Source: Mycolicibacter sp. MU0083 (GTDB lineage Bacteria > Actinomycetota > Actinomycetes > Mycobacteriales > Mycobacteriaceae). From it: a stretch of 64,000 nt of DNA. A model generated the notes under the pieces. The model was not told the origin of the DNA. It searched no databases and saw only the letters and a program-made list of their open reading frames with translations. This document shows positions 7,562-16,392 of this stretch, in pieces; position 1 is the first letter of the stretch; each line of letters begins with the position of its first letter. The position numbers were made by a program, and so were the translations under genes. Location of the stretch: contig NZ_OY726394.1 in NCBI RefSeq assembly GCF_963378075.1, positions 124,001-188,000 of the forward strand, read 5' to 3'.

Positions 7562-10427
7562 GGCCGCCGGCGGCGCCGCGCCGCTGCGGGCCCTGCGGTT
7601 TGTCCGCCGCGTCGTCTGCGGGCTGGTCCCCGACCGCGGTGAACTTCTCGGTGGGCGGGTTCTCCGGGTCGTCGGGTGCGCCCGGGACGGGGATCGCCGT
7701 GGTGGGCGCGTTCTCGGTACCCGGACCCGGTTTGGGCAGTGCGCGGGTCCGCTCGTCGACCGACTCCGCGGCGCCCTCACCGGGGCGTGCCCGCCGGGAC
7801 TGATCGGCGTCCCGGCCGCCGCGCAGCTCACCCAGCCAGGACTCGATCTCGCGGTCGTGATCCTCGGGGTTGCCGCCGACGGCCCCCACGCGTTCGGTGG
7901 CCGGGTCGCCCGCCGACAGGCGGGTGGTGGGGGTCTCGGGTGCACCGGTGTTGATCCGGTTCGTCCGGGCGCCCGACGGGTTGCCGACCACCGGCCGGGT
8001 CGGGAGCTGCTCGGTAGCGCGCGGGCGTCCCGGAGTCTCGCGTCCCGGGTGGGTGGGATCGTGGGCGGGCCGCGGCGTCGCGGTACCGACGGCCGACGCT
8101 CCGGCGGTGGCGGTGGCCGCGACGGTCGCGGGGCGGCGGGTGGTCCGGCGGCGCTCGTCGGGCAACCGGATCTCGCCGAGCCCGATCCGGTTCTGCAGGC
8201 GCTTCATCCACCGTGGCGCCCACCAACAGTCGTCGCCGAGCAGCTTCATCACCGAGGGCACCAGGAACATCCGCACCACGGTGGCGTCCAACAGCAGTGC
8301 GGCCATCAGACCGAACGCCAGGTACTTCATCATCACCAGGTCGGAGAAGACGAACGAGGCCGCCACCACCGCCAGGATCAGCGCGGCCGCGGTGATCAGC
8401 CGGCCGGTGGTCGCGGTGCCGATCCGGATCGCCTCGGTGGTCGACATCCCCGATTCCCGCGCCTCCACCATCCGCGAGACCAGGAACACCTCGTAGTCGG
8501 TGGCCAGGCCCCAGCCGACGGCGACCACCAGCGCGATCACCACCACCATCAGCGGGGTCGGGGTGAAGTTCAGCAGTTCGGAGCCGTGACCGTCGACGAA
8601 CATCCAGGTCAAAATGCCCATGGTGGAGCCGAGCGTCAGCGCGCTCATCACCGCGGCCTTCAACGGCAGCACCAGGGAACCGAACGCCAGGAACATCAGC
8701 AGCGTGGTGGTGGTCAACAGGATCACCAGCATCAGCGGGCCCTTGTCGACCATCGCGTGGATACTGTCCTGCTCGAGGGCAGGGGTACCGCCGACCAACA
8801 CCTCCAAGCCCTTGGGGGTGCTCAGGGACCGGAGTGCCTTGATCTTCTGGGCGGCGTCGTTGCGGTTGATCAAGCCGTTCTCGATCACCCGGACCGACGG
8901 ATCCTCGGAGGCCCCGGGCAGGTACGGCCGTTGCTGCCACATCTTGTCCGGGTCGTCGTCGGGGACGACGAATCCGCTGATCGACATGGCCCGGTTGCGG
9001 ATCTCGGCGACCTGCTGGTCGGTGACCGGCTTGTCGGCTTCGCTCTTGATCACCAGGGTCAGCTTCTCGGTGCGGAAGCCGGGGAAGATCTCGTCGAAAT
9101 GCTCCTGGGCCACCCGGGCGGTGTTGTCGGGCGGCAGATACTTCTCGCTCATCCCGCCGAACTCCAGCTTGCCCAGCGGAATGATCAGCAGGATCATCGC
9201 CACCACGATCGGGATCGCGAACGCCAGGGGCCGCTGCATCACATAGTTGACCAGCTTGCCCCAGAATCCGGCCTCGACCTCTTCGCGGGTCTTCGTCTTC
9301 TGGGTCTTCTCGGCGAACCAGCCGATGATCCGGTTGGAGAACTCCCAGTCCCGCAGGAACGGAATGCGGTAAAGGGTGCGCACACCGAGCGCGTCGACGT
9401 TGGTGCCCAACACACCCAGGATGGCGGGCAGCAGCGTGATCGACAGCAGCGCGGCCAACCCCACCGAGGCGAAGAACGCATAGGTCAGCGAGTGCACGAA
9501 GCCCTGCGGCAGCACCAGCAGGCTCGCGCAGGAGACGATGATCAGCACCGCGGAGAACACCACTGTGCGACCGGCCGTCATCACCGAACGGCGTACCGCC
9601 GCCTCGGTGTCGTAGCCCTCGGCGATCTCCTCCCGGAATCGGCTCACCACGAACAGGCCGTAGTCGATCGCGATACCCAGACCGATCAGGGACACCACCG
9701 GTTGGGCGAAGAAGTGCACCGGCCCGAAGTGAGTGGTGAGCTGCAGAATCCCGGTCGCGCCGGCGATGCTCAAACCGCCGACGATCACCGGCAGGCTCGC
9801 CGCGATGACCCCGCCGAACACGAAGAACAGCACTATCGCCACCAGGGGCAGCGCCAGCACCTCCATCCGCTGCTGGTCGCTGGCGATGGTGCCGGTCAGC
9901 GCGCTGGCGATCGGCTGCAGACCGCCCAGTTCGACCTTGCCGCCGTCCAGTTTCTGCAGGTCGGGCTCGACGGTCTGGTAGTTCTTGAGGATGATGTCGT
10001 CGGCGTCCTCGCCGTCACCTTTGAGCTGGATCGACGCGAACGCGTGCTTCTTCTCCGAGTCCGCCATCGCCGACAGCGCCTCGGGATTGGTGAAATAACC
10101 GACCCAGCTCAGGATCTGGTCGGGATGATCGGCCTTGACCTTGTCCAGGCCCTTCTTGACGCTTTCGAACCACTCTTCGTCGTCGACCGTCTCCCCCTTG
10201 GGGGCGGTGAACAGCGCGACCACATGGCTGGTGCGGTCCCGGCCGTAGACTTCGTCGCCGATCACCGAGGCCTGGACGGATTGACTGCCGTCGTCGTAGA
10301 ACCCGCTCTGGGTCACGTGGTCGCCCAGGCTCATGCCGTAGACCCCGCCACCCAGGCAGAGCGCCACCATCACGCCGATTACGATGAACCGGTAGCGGTA
10401 TACAGTTCGACCCCACCAGGCGAACAC
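7521..10427 (-). CDS. mmpL3: MmpL3 trehalose monomycolate flippase/exporter
   Basis: A 968-residue RND transporter, normally essential in mycobacteria because it moves trehalose monomycolate across the inner membrane. The N terminus [14 protein letters not shown] is typical. Asp255-Tyr256 ([15 protein letters not shown]) and the later [13 protein letters not shown] are the proton-relay pairs and also the target region of many MmpL3 inhibitors. Two porter domains are present. The C-terminal cytosolic tail of about 200 residues is Pro/Thr/Arg-rich and disordered, as is usual. The start is GTG 10427 with GAGGAG 8 bases before. It is the last gene of a trmB-NYN-mmpL3 unit, as in M. tuberculosis. 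Confidence 0.96.
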   Translation of the reverse strand: MFAWWGRTVYRYRFIVIGVMVALCLGGGVYGMSLGDHVTQSGFYDDGSQSVQASVIGDEVYGRDRTSHVVALFTAPKGETVDDEEWFESVKKGLDKVKADHPDQILSWVGYFTNPEALSAMADSEKKHAFASIQLKGDGEDADDIILKNYQTVEPDLQKLDGGKVELGGLQPIASALTGTIASDQQRMEVLALPLVAIVLFFVFGGVIAASLPVIVGGLSIAGATGILQLTTHFGPVHFFAQPVVSLIGLGIAIDYGLFVVSRFREEIAEGYDTEAAVRRSVMTAGRTVVFSAVLIIVSCASLLVLPQGFVHSLTYAFFASVGLAALLSITLLPAILGVLGTNVDALGVRTLYRIPFLRDWEFSNRIIGWFAEKTQKTKTREEVEAGFWGKLVNYVMQRPLAFAIPIVVAMILLIIPLGKLEFGGMSEKYLPPDNTARVAQEHFDEIFPGFRTEKLTLVIKSEADKPVTDQQVAEIRNRAMSISGFVVPDDDPDKMWQQRPYLPGASEDPSVRVIENGLINRNDAAQKIKALRSLSTPKGLEVLVGGTPALEQDSIHAMVDKGPLMLVILLTTTTLLMFLAFGSLVLPLKAAVMSALTLGSTMGILTWMFVDGHGSELLNFTPTPLMVVVIALVVAVGWGLATDYEVFLVSRMVEARESGMSTTEAIRIGTATTGRLITAAALILAVVAASFVFSDLVMMKYLAFGLMAALLLDATVVRMFLVPSVMKLLGDDCWWAPRWMKRLQNRIGLGEIRLPDERRRTTRRPATVAATATAGASAVGTATPRPAHDPTHPGRETPGRPRATEQLPTRPVVGNPSGARTNRINTGAPETPTTRLSAGDPATERVGAVGGNPEDHDREIESWLGELRGGRDADQSRRARPGEGAAESVDERTRALPKPGPGTENAPTTAIPVPGAPDDPENPPTEKFTAVGDQPADDAADKPQGPQRRGAAGGLSAAELLRREGRY

Positions 10428-10502
10428 CTATACGCTCCTCACTAAAATTTGTCGAGACATCTTCGGCTACCTCGCCCGTCCGTAGTTCAGGCTCTCCAGT
10501 TG

Positions 10503-11177
10503 TTACTCGCGCGAGGTCAGCAGCGAACTCAGCGGCCGGAACGGCTGGAGCCACGCCCCTTGTTCCGGCAGCGAATCCAGGCTGATCCGCGGTAGCCGCT
10601 CCCGGAACACACCAGGGATGTCTTCCAAGTCGACGAACTCCAAGGTATCCGAGGCTAGCGCCCAGCTCACATGTTCGCGAAATCCGAGCACGGCCACCGA
10701 TATGCCGAGTCCACAGAGTTCTTCCAGCGGTTCTTTGAACGCCTGGCCGTCGGCGGAGGCCACCACGACCGCCACCAGTCCCTGATCTTTCCGCAGCGCG
10801 ATGTGCTCGAGCATGTCGGAATCGACGTCGCTGTCCTCATCGACCTTCGGCTTGGCGAAGACCGCGAAACCCACGTTGCGCAGCGCTTCGACCCAGGGCC
10901 GGACGACGTCGGCGCTGCCCGGCGCGATGTTGGTGAACACGGTGGCTTCGGGTTCCACCGTCAACTGCGGGTGCGCCGCCGAGATCTCCGCCGTGCGGTG
11001 CAGCAACCAGCGGCCCAGCGCATCGAAGCGGGGCCGCTCCACACCGGTGGGCCGCCGGCCCAGAATCGCGCCCAGACCCATGTCCAGGTTCGGGGCGTCC
11101 CACACCAGCAGCACCCGGCCGGTGGTGTTGGAGGTCGGCTCGGCGCCCGGATCGGGCTTCGGCTCGACCGCGGTCAT
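10503..11177 (-). CDS. NYN (PIN-like) domain protein, Rv0207c-like
   Basis: A 224-residue protein of the NYN fold, a PIN-like nuclease class. The visible acidic pattern includes LLVWDAPNLDMGLGAI near residue 25, DSDVDSDMLEHIAL in the middle and VVVASADGQAFKEPL further on. These supply the Asp residues expected for metal-dependent RNA cleavage. The substrate is unknown. Its ATG overlaps the trmB stop by one base (TGATG) and mmpL3 starts 75 bp downstream, so it is probably co-transcribed with a tRNA-modification gene; a role in tRNA or mRNA turnover is inference. Confidence 0.8.
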   Translation of the reverse strand: MTAVEPKPDPGAEPTSNTTGRVLLVWDAPNLDMGLGAILGRRPTGVERPRFDALGRWLLHRTAEISAAHPQLTVEPEATVFTNIAPGSADVVRPWVEALRNVGFAVFAKPKVDEDSDVDSDMLEHIALRKDQGLVAVVVASADGQAFKEPLEELCGLGISVAVLGFREHVSWALASDTLEFVDLEDIPGVFRERLPRISLDSLPEQGAWLQPFRPLSSLLTSRE

Positions 11178-11938
11178 CAGATCCGCTCCCAGACGAACTC
11201 GTTGATGGCACTGCCCGCGTCGCGGCCCTTGGCCTCGTACTTGGTGGTCGGGCGGTCGATCGAGATGGGCAACGTGGCCCCCGGGGCGACGCGGCGCAGG
11301 GCCGGCTCGCCGTCGCCGGACTCGGCGATCTGTATCGCGTAGTCGGCGTGGTCGGTCGCCGCGTGCAGCACACCGCCCGGTTGCAGCCGGTCGGCGATCA
11401 GCGCCATGGTGGCCGGTTGCAGGAACCGCCGCTTGTGGTGCCGTGCCTTGGGCCACGGGTCCGGAAAGAAGACCCGCACGCCGATCAAGGAGGACGGGGC
11501 GATCAGATACTCCAGCACGTCGAGGCCGTCGCCGCGCAGCAACCGGATGTTGCGCAGCTGCTCGCGATCGATGGCGCAGAGCAGTTGAGCCAGCCCGCGT
11601 TCGTAGATCTCCACGGCCATCACGTCCAGGTCCGGCTCGGTCTTGGCCATGGCGACCGTGGAGGTGCCCGCGCCGCAGCCGACCTCCAACACCAGCGGTG
11701 CGCTGCGGCCGAACCAGCGTTGCGGATCGATCGGCCGGGGCGGGTCGGAGCCCTCCGGTACGGCGACGTCGGCGCCCAGCTCCGGCCAGAGCCGGTCCCA
11801 GGTCTGGCGCTGCCCGGTCGACAGTGCCGAGTGCCGGTAACGGACGCTGAAGTTCCGGAAACGGCGGGTGGTGGGGGCGTCGGTGGCGGGGACGTCCGAT
11901 GACGTCTCGACGTCGCGCGGCGCATGCATGGAGTCCAT
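11177..11938 (-). CDS. trmB: tRNA (guanine-N7-)-methyltransferase TrmB
   Basis: A 253-residue Rossmann methyltransferase that makes m7G46 in tRNA. The SAM-binding motif LEVGCGAGTSTVAMAK, the acidic loop VMAVEIYERGLAQLL and the TrmB signature FPDPWPKARHHKRRF are all present, followed by ATDHADYA and PTTKYEAKGRDAG near the C terminus. The start is set at ATG 11938; ATG 11929 is possible, and longer starts would only add a poorly conserved N terminus. It is the first gene of the unit that ends in mmpL3. Confidence 0.9.
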   Translation of the reverse strand: MDSMHAPRDVETSSDVPATDAPTTRRFRNFSVRYRHSALSTGQRQTWDRLWPELGADVAVPEGSDPPRPIDPQRWFGRSAPLVLEVGCGAGTSTVAMAKTEPDLDVMAVEIYERGLAQLLCAIDREQLRNIRLLRGDGLDVLEYLIAPSSLIGVRVFFPDPWPKARHHKRRFLQPATMALIADRLQPGGVLHAATDHADYAIQIAESGDGEPALRRVAPGATLPISIDRPTTKYEAKGRDAGSAINEFVWERI

Positions 11939-12077
11939 GGTGGCGCATGGAACCGTGAGTACCCACTTCGCGGTCGACATTGATACCCAACAGTTGCCTG
12001 GCGACCGGTGTGTCCGGGCCCGCCCGACACCCCTCGAGTGACTCGCGCCTCGTCGGGGCAGCTGACACCATGGGCTG

Positions 12078-12863
12078 GTGACACAGGGGCCGCGACGCTT
12101 CGCCGCCGGGTTGGCCCGGCTTGCCGCGGCGGCCGGCGATCCCCGGCTGTCGGCGTTCGCGGCGGGCATCACGGCGCCGATCGGCGTTGCGGTCGCGGGC
12201 CGGCGCGGGGTGGGCCGGCGCAGCGTCGCCGCGGCGTTGGGCGCCGCCGGGGTACGCATCGCCGAATCTCCGGCCGGGTCGCCGGGCGCGGACCTCGCCG
12301 TACACGTGGTCGCCGAGGTGGCCAAGCCGGAAGATGTCGCCGCGGTGCGTGCCGCGGGACGCCGGCCGGTGCTGGTGGTGCTGAACAAGACCGATCTGGG
12401 CGGGCATTGCGGTGTCGCCGCGGTCGCCGCCGCCACCGGGGCGCCGGTGGTGCCGATGTCGGCGCGGTGGGCGTCGGCCGCGACGGCCGATGGTCTCGAC
12501 GACGCGGCGGCGGCGGCGCTGCGCGGTCGCAGCGGGCTCGACGATGTCCTCGCCGCGTTGGCGGCGATGGGAGCCGCCCGGTATCACCGGCGGATGACCG
12601 AGGTGATCACCCGGCTGGAGGCGATGGCGGTCGGCGCCGACGTCGGGGACCGTATCGATGCGTTTCTGGTCGACGACGAGACGGTGGCCGCCCGGATGGC
12701 CGCGGCCGCGGCCGTCGTGGACGTCCCGGGTGAGCCGGCCCCGGCCCGGGCCCGCCGCTGGCACGGGTACCGCGGCGCGCCGCTGAATGCCGCCCGGCGG
12801 GCCTGCGCCGCAGACATCGCGCGCGGGACGTTGCGGGTCTGGGCGGCCGGGGGGCGGTCGTGA
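12078..12863 (+). CDS. GTPase-like protein with degenerate P-loop (Rv0209-like)
   Basis: A 261-residue Ala-rich protein. The Walker A region reads [17 protein letters not shown] and lacks the Lys-Ser/Thr pair needed for normal GTP binding. The G4-like motif VLVVLNKTDLGG (NKxD) is intact. A C-terminal helical region follows. This looks like a pseudo-GTPase. The start is GTG 12078. It overlaps the next gene by 4 bases (GTGA), and both match the position of Rv0209-Rv0210 between trmB and pckA. Function unknown; the paired arrangement suggests a heteromeric complex, which is inference. Confidence 0.65.
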   Translation: MTQGPRRFAAGLARLAAAAGDPRLSAFAAGITAPIGVAVAGRRGVGRRSVAAALGAAGVRIAESPAGSPGADLAVHVVAEVAKPEDVAAVRAAGRRPVLVVLNKTDLGGHCGVAAVAAATGAPVVPMSARWASAATADGLDDAAAAALRGRSGLDDVLAALAAMGAARYHRRMTEVITRLEAMAVGADVGDRIDAFLVDDETVAARMAAAAAVVDVPGEPAPARARRWHGYRGAPLNAARRACAADIARGTLRVWAAGGRS

Positions 12864-14332
12864 CCGCGGACCGGGATCCGGACGCCGAGGTGGACGCCCT
12901 GGTGGCCGGGGTCGCGCCCGGGCTGCGCCCGCCGGCGGTCCGGCGCTGCGACGTGGTGGTGGTGACCGGTCCCTGGCTGGCCGGAGTCAGCGCCGTGGCC
13001 GCGGTGCTGGCGGGCCGGATGCCGCAGTGGCTGGTGATGGAGGCCGCCGAGCTGGCTCCCGGCGAAGTGCCCGCGGCGGTGGTGTTCGTGGTCTCGGCCG
13101 CCGCAGCGTTGACCGAGTCCGATTGCGCGCTGCTGGACGCGGTGGCCGCCCACACCGACGTGGTGGTCGGCGTGGTGTCCAAGATCGACGCGCACCCGCA
13201 TTGGCCCCAGATGCGCGAGGCGGCGGCGGAGATCCTCGCCGATTACGCGCCGCGCTATCGCGACGTGGTCTGGGTGGGAGTGGCAGCGGCGCCGGTGCGC
13301 GGCACCCCGCGGGTGGACGACCTGGTCGCCGAGCTGACCGGCCAACTCGGCGACGGCGACTTCCGCCGGCGCAACCGGCTGCGGTCGTGGGAGTTCCAGT
13401 TGCGCGCCGACGGCGACCGCATCGACCGGGACGCCCGGGCCGATGGTCGCCGCGTCCGCACCGACCTGTTGCAGCAGCAGCGCGACGAGACGGTGCGGCA
13501 GCGGCGGATGTCGAAATCGGAGCGGGTGATCGCGTTGCGCAGCCGGATCGCTCAAGCGCGGGTGCAGTTGTCCTACTTCGCCCGTAAGCGCTGCGCGTCG
13601 GTGCGCGACGAGCTCGCCGAGGATGCCGCCGGCATGACCCGGCGTCGACTGCCGGAGTTCGAGGCCTACGTGCACCGGCGGTTGGCCGAGGTGGTGGCGG
13701 AGGTGGATCAGGGCATCGGGGAGCAGTTGGCCGACGTCGCCGGCGAGCTGGGGCTCACCGGCGGGTCACCGGGCGACGGGCCGCCGCTGCCGCGGGTCGA
13801 GACGGTGCGGCCCCGGTTGGGGTCACGCCGCCTGGAGACCGCGTTGATGACGGTGTTGGGAGCGGGCTTCGGCTTCGGGGTGGCGTTGACGCTGAGCCGG
13901 GTCTTCGCCCAACTGGCGCCGGGCCCGACCGTCGCCGGCGCACTCGGGTGTACCGCGGTCGGGGTGGCGGTGACGGTCTGGACGGTGCGGGTGCGGGGGA
14001 TCCTGCGGGACCGGGCGGCCCTGGACCGCTGGGTGGGGGTGACCATCGCCTCGCTGGGGTCGACGTTGCAGGAATTGGTGGCGCTGCGGGTGGTGGCCGC
14101 CGAGTCGGCGTTCAGCGCCGAGTTGACCGAACACAACGAAGTCGAGGCGACCCGGGTCGCCGACCGGGTGGCGGGTTTGGATCGCGAATTACGCGAGCAT
14201 GCGGCGGCGACCGCGCGGGCCGCCGCGGCCCGGGATCGGCAGCTGCCGACGTTGCGTCGGGCGCTGGCCGTCGTGCAGGCTGAACTGGGCGAATCGGGCC
14301 AGGTGGGAGCCTCGGAACCGGGTGCCGACTAG
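12860..14332 (+). CDS. Membrane-anchored GTPase-like protein (Rv0210-like)
   Basis: A 490-residue protein translationally coupled to the preceding gene. The N-terminal domain keeps a GTPase layout with a damaged P-loop (VVVVTGPWLAGVSAVAAVL, Lys replaced by Val) and a G4-like VVGVVSKIDAHPHW. A long helical, charged middle follows, then two adjacent hydrophobic segments at about residues 327-375. After these comes another helical stretch rich in Ala, Arg and Glu. The GTPase-helical-paired-TM-helical order resembles dynamin-like proteins, but the nucleotide site looks inactive. Function unknown. Confidence 0.62.
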   Translation: MTADRDPDAEVDALVAGVAPGLRPPAVRRCDVVVVTGPWLAGVSAVAAVLAGRMPQWLVMEAAELAPGEVPAAVVFVVSAAAALTESDCALLDAVAAHTDVVVGVVSKIDAHPHWPQMREAAAEILADYAPRYRDVVWVGVAAAPVRGTPRVDDLVAELTGQLGDGDFRRRNRLRSWEFQLRADGDRIDRDARADGRRVRTDLLQQQRDETVRQRRMSKSERVIALRSRIAQARVQLSYFARKRCASVRDELAEDAAGMTRRRLPEFEAYVHRRLAEVVAEVDQGIGEQLADVAGELGLTGGSPGDGPPLPRVETVRPRLGSRRLETALMTVLGAGFGFGVALTLSRVFAQLAPGPTVAGALGCTAVGVAVTVWTVRVRGILRDRAALDRWVGVTIASLGSTLQELVALRVVAAESAFSAELTEHNEVEATRVADRVAGLDRELREHAAATARAAAARDRQLPTLRRALAVVQAELGESGQVGASEPGAD

Positions 14333-14462
14333 CACGCGTTTCGATTGTTTCGATCCGTGTAGCTATTCACGGTAATCTCTTATTTAATGGCGGTATAAGA
14401 GGTGGGCGGCGGCGCACATCAGCGGCGGGGCCACCAAGTGACACAGGTTACAGGAGAGCTCA
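14333..14462 (+). promoter_or_regulatory. pckA promoter and leader region
   Basis: This 130-bp gap is AT-rich around 14345-14400. It has a TANNNT -10 candidate, TAATCT, at 14373-14378, and CTTAT...ATAAG inverted arms around 14379-14399. A good ribosome site, AGGAG, sits at 14452-14456, 6 bases before the ATG. The exact transcription start cannot be told. Confidence 0.4.
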
Positions 14463-16283
14463 ATGACCTCAGCGACTATTCCCGGTCTGGACGACGCCCC
14501 CACCAAGCACAGCGGGTTGTTGGCCTGGGTCCGGGAAGTCGCCGAGCTCACTCAGCCGGACCGGGTGGAATGGTCGGACGGTTCCGAGGAGGAATGGAAC
14601 CGGCTGATGGCGCTGCTGGTGGAGTCCGGCGCGGCCGTCAAGCTCGATGAGGAGAAGAAGCCGAACTCCTACCTCGCGCTGTCGGACCCCGCCGACGTCG
14701 CCCGCGTCGAGTCGCGCACCTTCATCTGCAGCCGCACCCAGGAGGGTGCCGGACCGACCAACAACTGGATGGACCCCGACGAGATGCGGGCCACCATGAC
14801 CGAGCTGTACCGCGGCAGCATGCGCGGGCGCACCATGTACGTCATCCCGTTCTGCATGGGCCCGCTGGGCGCCGAGGACCCCAAGCTCGGTGTCGAGATC
14901 ACCGACTCGCCGTACGTGGTGGCGTCGATGAAGGTGATGACCCGGATGGGCACCGCCGCGCTGGAGAAGATCGGCACCGACGGGGCCTACGTCAAGGGCC
15001 TGCACTCGGTGGGCGCCCCGCTGGAGCCCGGTCAGGCCGACGTGCCGTGGCCGTGCAACTCCGAGAAGTACATCACCCACTTCCCGGAGACCCGCGAGAT
15101 CTGGAGCTACGGCTCGGGCTACGGCGGCAACGCGCTGCTGGGCAAGAAGTGCTACGCCCTGCGGATCGCCTCGGCGATGGCCCACGACGAGGGCTGGCTG
15201 GCCGAGCACATGCTGATCCTCAAGCTGATCTCGCCGGAGAACAAGGCCTACTACGTGGCGGCGGCGTTCCCCTCGGCCTGCGGCAAGACCAACCTGGCAA
15301 TGCTGCAGCCGACCATCCCGGGCTGGCGTGCCGAGACCCTGGGTGACGACATCGCCTGGATGCGGTTCGGCAAGGACGGCCGGCTCTACGCGGTGAACCC
15401 GGAGGCGGGCTTCTTCGGGGTGGCCCCGGGCACCAGCCGCAGCTCCAACCCGAACGCGATGATCACGTTGGAAGCCGGCAACACCGTCTACACCAACGTC
15501 GGCCACACCGACGACAACGACGTGTGGTGGGAGGGCATCGACGGCGACACCCCGGCGCACCTCACCGACTGGAAGGGCAACGACTGGACTCCCGAGTCGG
15601 GCACTCCGGCGGCGCACCCGAACTCGCGCTACTGCACCCCGATGTCGCAGTGCCCGATCCTGGCCCCGGAGTGGGACGACCCGCAGGGTGTGCCGATCTC
15701 GGCCATCCTGTTCGGCGCCCGCCGCAAGACCACGGTGCCGCTGGTGAGCCAGGCCCGCGACTGGCAGCACGGCGTGTTCATCGGTTCCACCATGGGCAGC
15801 GAGCAGACCGCCGCCGCGGAAGGCACCGTCGGCGCCGTCCGTCGTGACCCGATGGCGATGCTGCCGTTCATCGGCTACAACGTCGGCGATTACATGCAGC
15901 ACTGGATCGACACCGGCAAGAACGCCGACGAATCCAAACTGCCGAAGGTGTTCTTCGTCAACTGGTTCCGTCGCGGCGACGACGGCCGGTTCCTGTGGCC
16001 GGGATTCGGGGAGAACTCCCGGGTGCTCAAGTGGGTCATCGAACGGGTCGAGGGCAAGGCCGCCGGCCAGGAGACCCCGATCGGCACCGTGCCGAGCGCG
16101 GCCGACCTGGACCTGAACGGCCTGGACGTGCCCGCCGCCGACGTGGAGCAGGCCCTGCTGGTCGACGCCGAGGAGTGGCGTGCCGAACTGCCGCTGATCG
16201 AGGAGTGGTTCGAGTTCATCGGTGACAAGCTGCCCACCGGCCTGCGCGACGAGCTCGAGGCGCTCAAGCAGCGGTTGGGCTAG
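14463..16283 (+). CDS. pckA: Phosphoenolpyruvate carboxykinase (GTP)
   Basis: A 606-residue GTP-dependent PEPCK, full length for the family, converting oxaloacetate and GTP to PEP, GDP and CO2. This is the entry step of gluconeogenesis and is needed when mycobacteria grow on fatty acids or cholesterol. The hyper-reactive-cysteine P-loop is [13 protein letters not shown], with Cys273 and Lys275. The substrate and metal regions [14 protein letters not shown] and [10 protein letters not shown] and the nucleotide-pocket stretch [15 protein letters not shown] are clear. Next to fadD4 and fadE3 it fits growth on lipid carbon. It is followed by a strong terminator. Confidence 0.97.
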   Translation: MTSATIPGLDDAPTKHSGLLAWVREVAELTQPDRVEWSDGSEEEWNRLMALLVESGAAVKLDEEKKPNSYLALSDPADVARVESRTFICSRTQEGAGPTNNWMDPDEMRATMTELYRGSMRGRTMYVIPFCMGPLGAEDPKLGVEITDSPYVVASMKVMTRMGTAALEKIGTDGAYVKGLHSVGAPLEPGQADVPWPCNSEKYITHFPETREIWSYGSGYGGNALLGKKCYALRIASAMAHDEGWLAEHMLILKLISPENKAYYVAAAFPSACGKTNLAMLQPTIPGWRAETLGDDIAWMRFGKDGRLYAVNPEAGFFGVAPGTSRSSNPNAMITLEAGNTVYTNVGHTDDNDVWWEGIDGDTPAHLTDWKGNDWTPESGTPAAHPNSRYCTPMSQCPILAPEWDDPQGVPISAILFGARRKTTVPLVSQARDWQHGVFIGSTMGSEQTAAAEGTVGAVRRDPMAMLPFIGYNVGDYMQHWIDTGKNADESKLPKVFFVNWFRRGDDGRFLWPGFGENSRVLKWVIERVEGKAAGQETPIGTVPSAADLDLNGLDVPAADVEQALLVDAEEWRAELPLIEEWFEFIGDKLPTGLRDELEALKQRLG

Positions 16284-16304
16284 GCCCGAGCAAGCGACGT
16301 AGCG

Positions 16305-16334
16305 AAGCCCCCGGAGAGTGATTTCCGGGGGCTT
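16305..16334 (+). terminator. Intrinsic-type terminator after pckA
   Basis: AAGCCCCCGGA pairs perfectly (11 bp) with TCCGGGGGCTT across an 8-base loop, 22 bases after the pckA stop. Only a short TTT follows, as is common in mycobacteria. Confidence 0.75.
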
Positions 16335-16353
16335 TCGCGTGTGAACGCCACCA

Positions 16354-16369
16354 CTTGACACCCGTCAAG
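16354..16369 (+). promoter_or_regulatory. Inverted repeat over the -35 region of fadD4
   Basis: CTTGAC-ACCC-GTCAAG is a perfect 6-bp inverted repeat. It covers TTGACA, a consensus-like -35, about 20 bases ahead of the -10 box. It is placed like a repressor operator; the regulator is unknown. Confidence 0.4.
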
Positions 16370-16380
16370 ACGGGCGTCGG

Positions 16381-16386
16381 TACAGT
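16381..16386 (+). promoter_or_regulatory. Leaderless-type -10 box (TACAGT) for fadD4
   Basis: TACAGT fits TANNNT and ends 6 bases before ATG 16393. A start of transcription at the A of the start codon is therefore likely, and no ribosome site is seen. Confidence 0.5.
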
Positions 16387-16392
16387 CGGCCC

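Noticed and set aside
7458..10445. A 995-codon open frame antisense to mmpL3
   Set aside because: It mirrors mmpL3 exactly, reads as His/Gln/Arg-rich low-complexity protein and has no start site. In high-GC DNA the opposite strand of a real gene often stays open.
12070..12081. A three-codon upstream frame (MGW) overlapping the GTG at 12078
   Set aside because: No -10 box at the right distance, and so short a frame is expected by chance.
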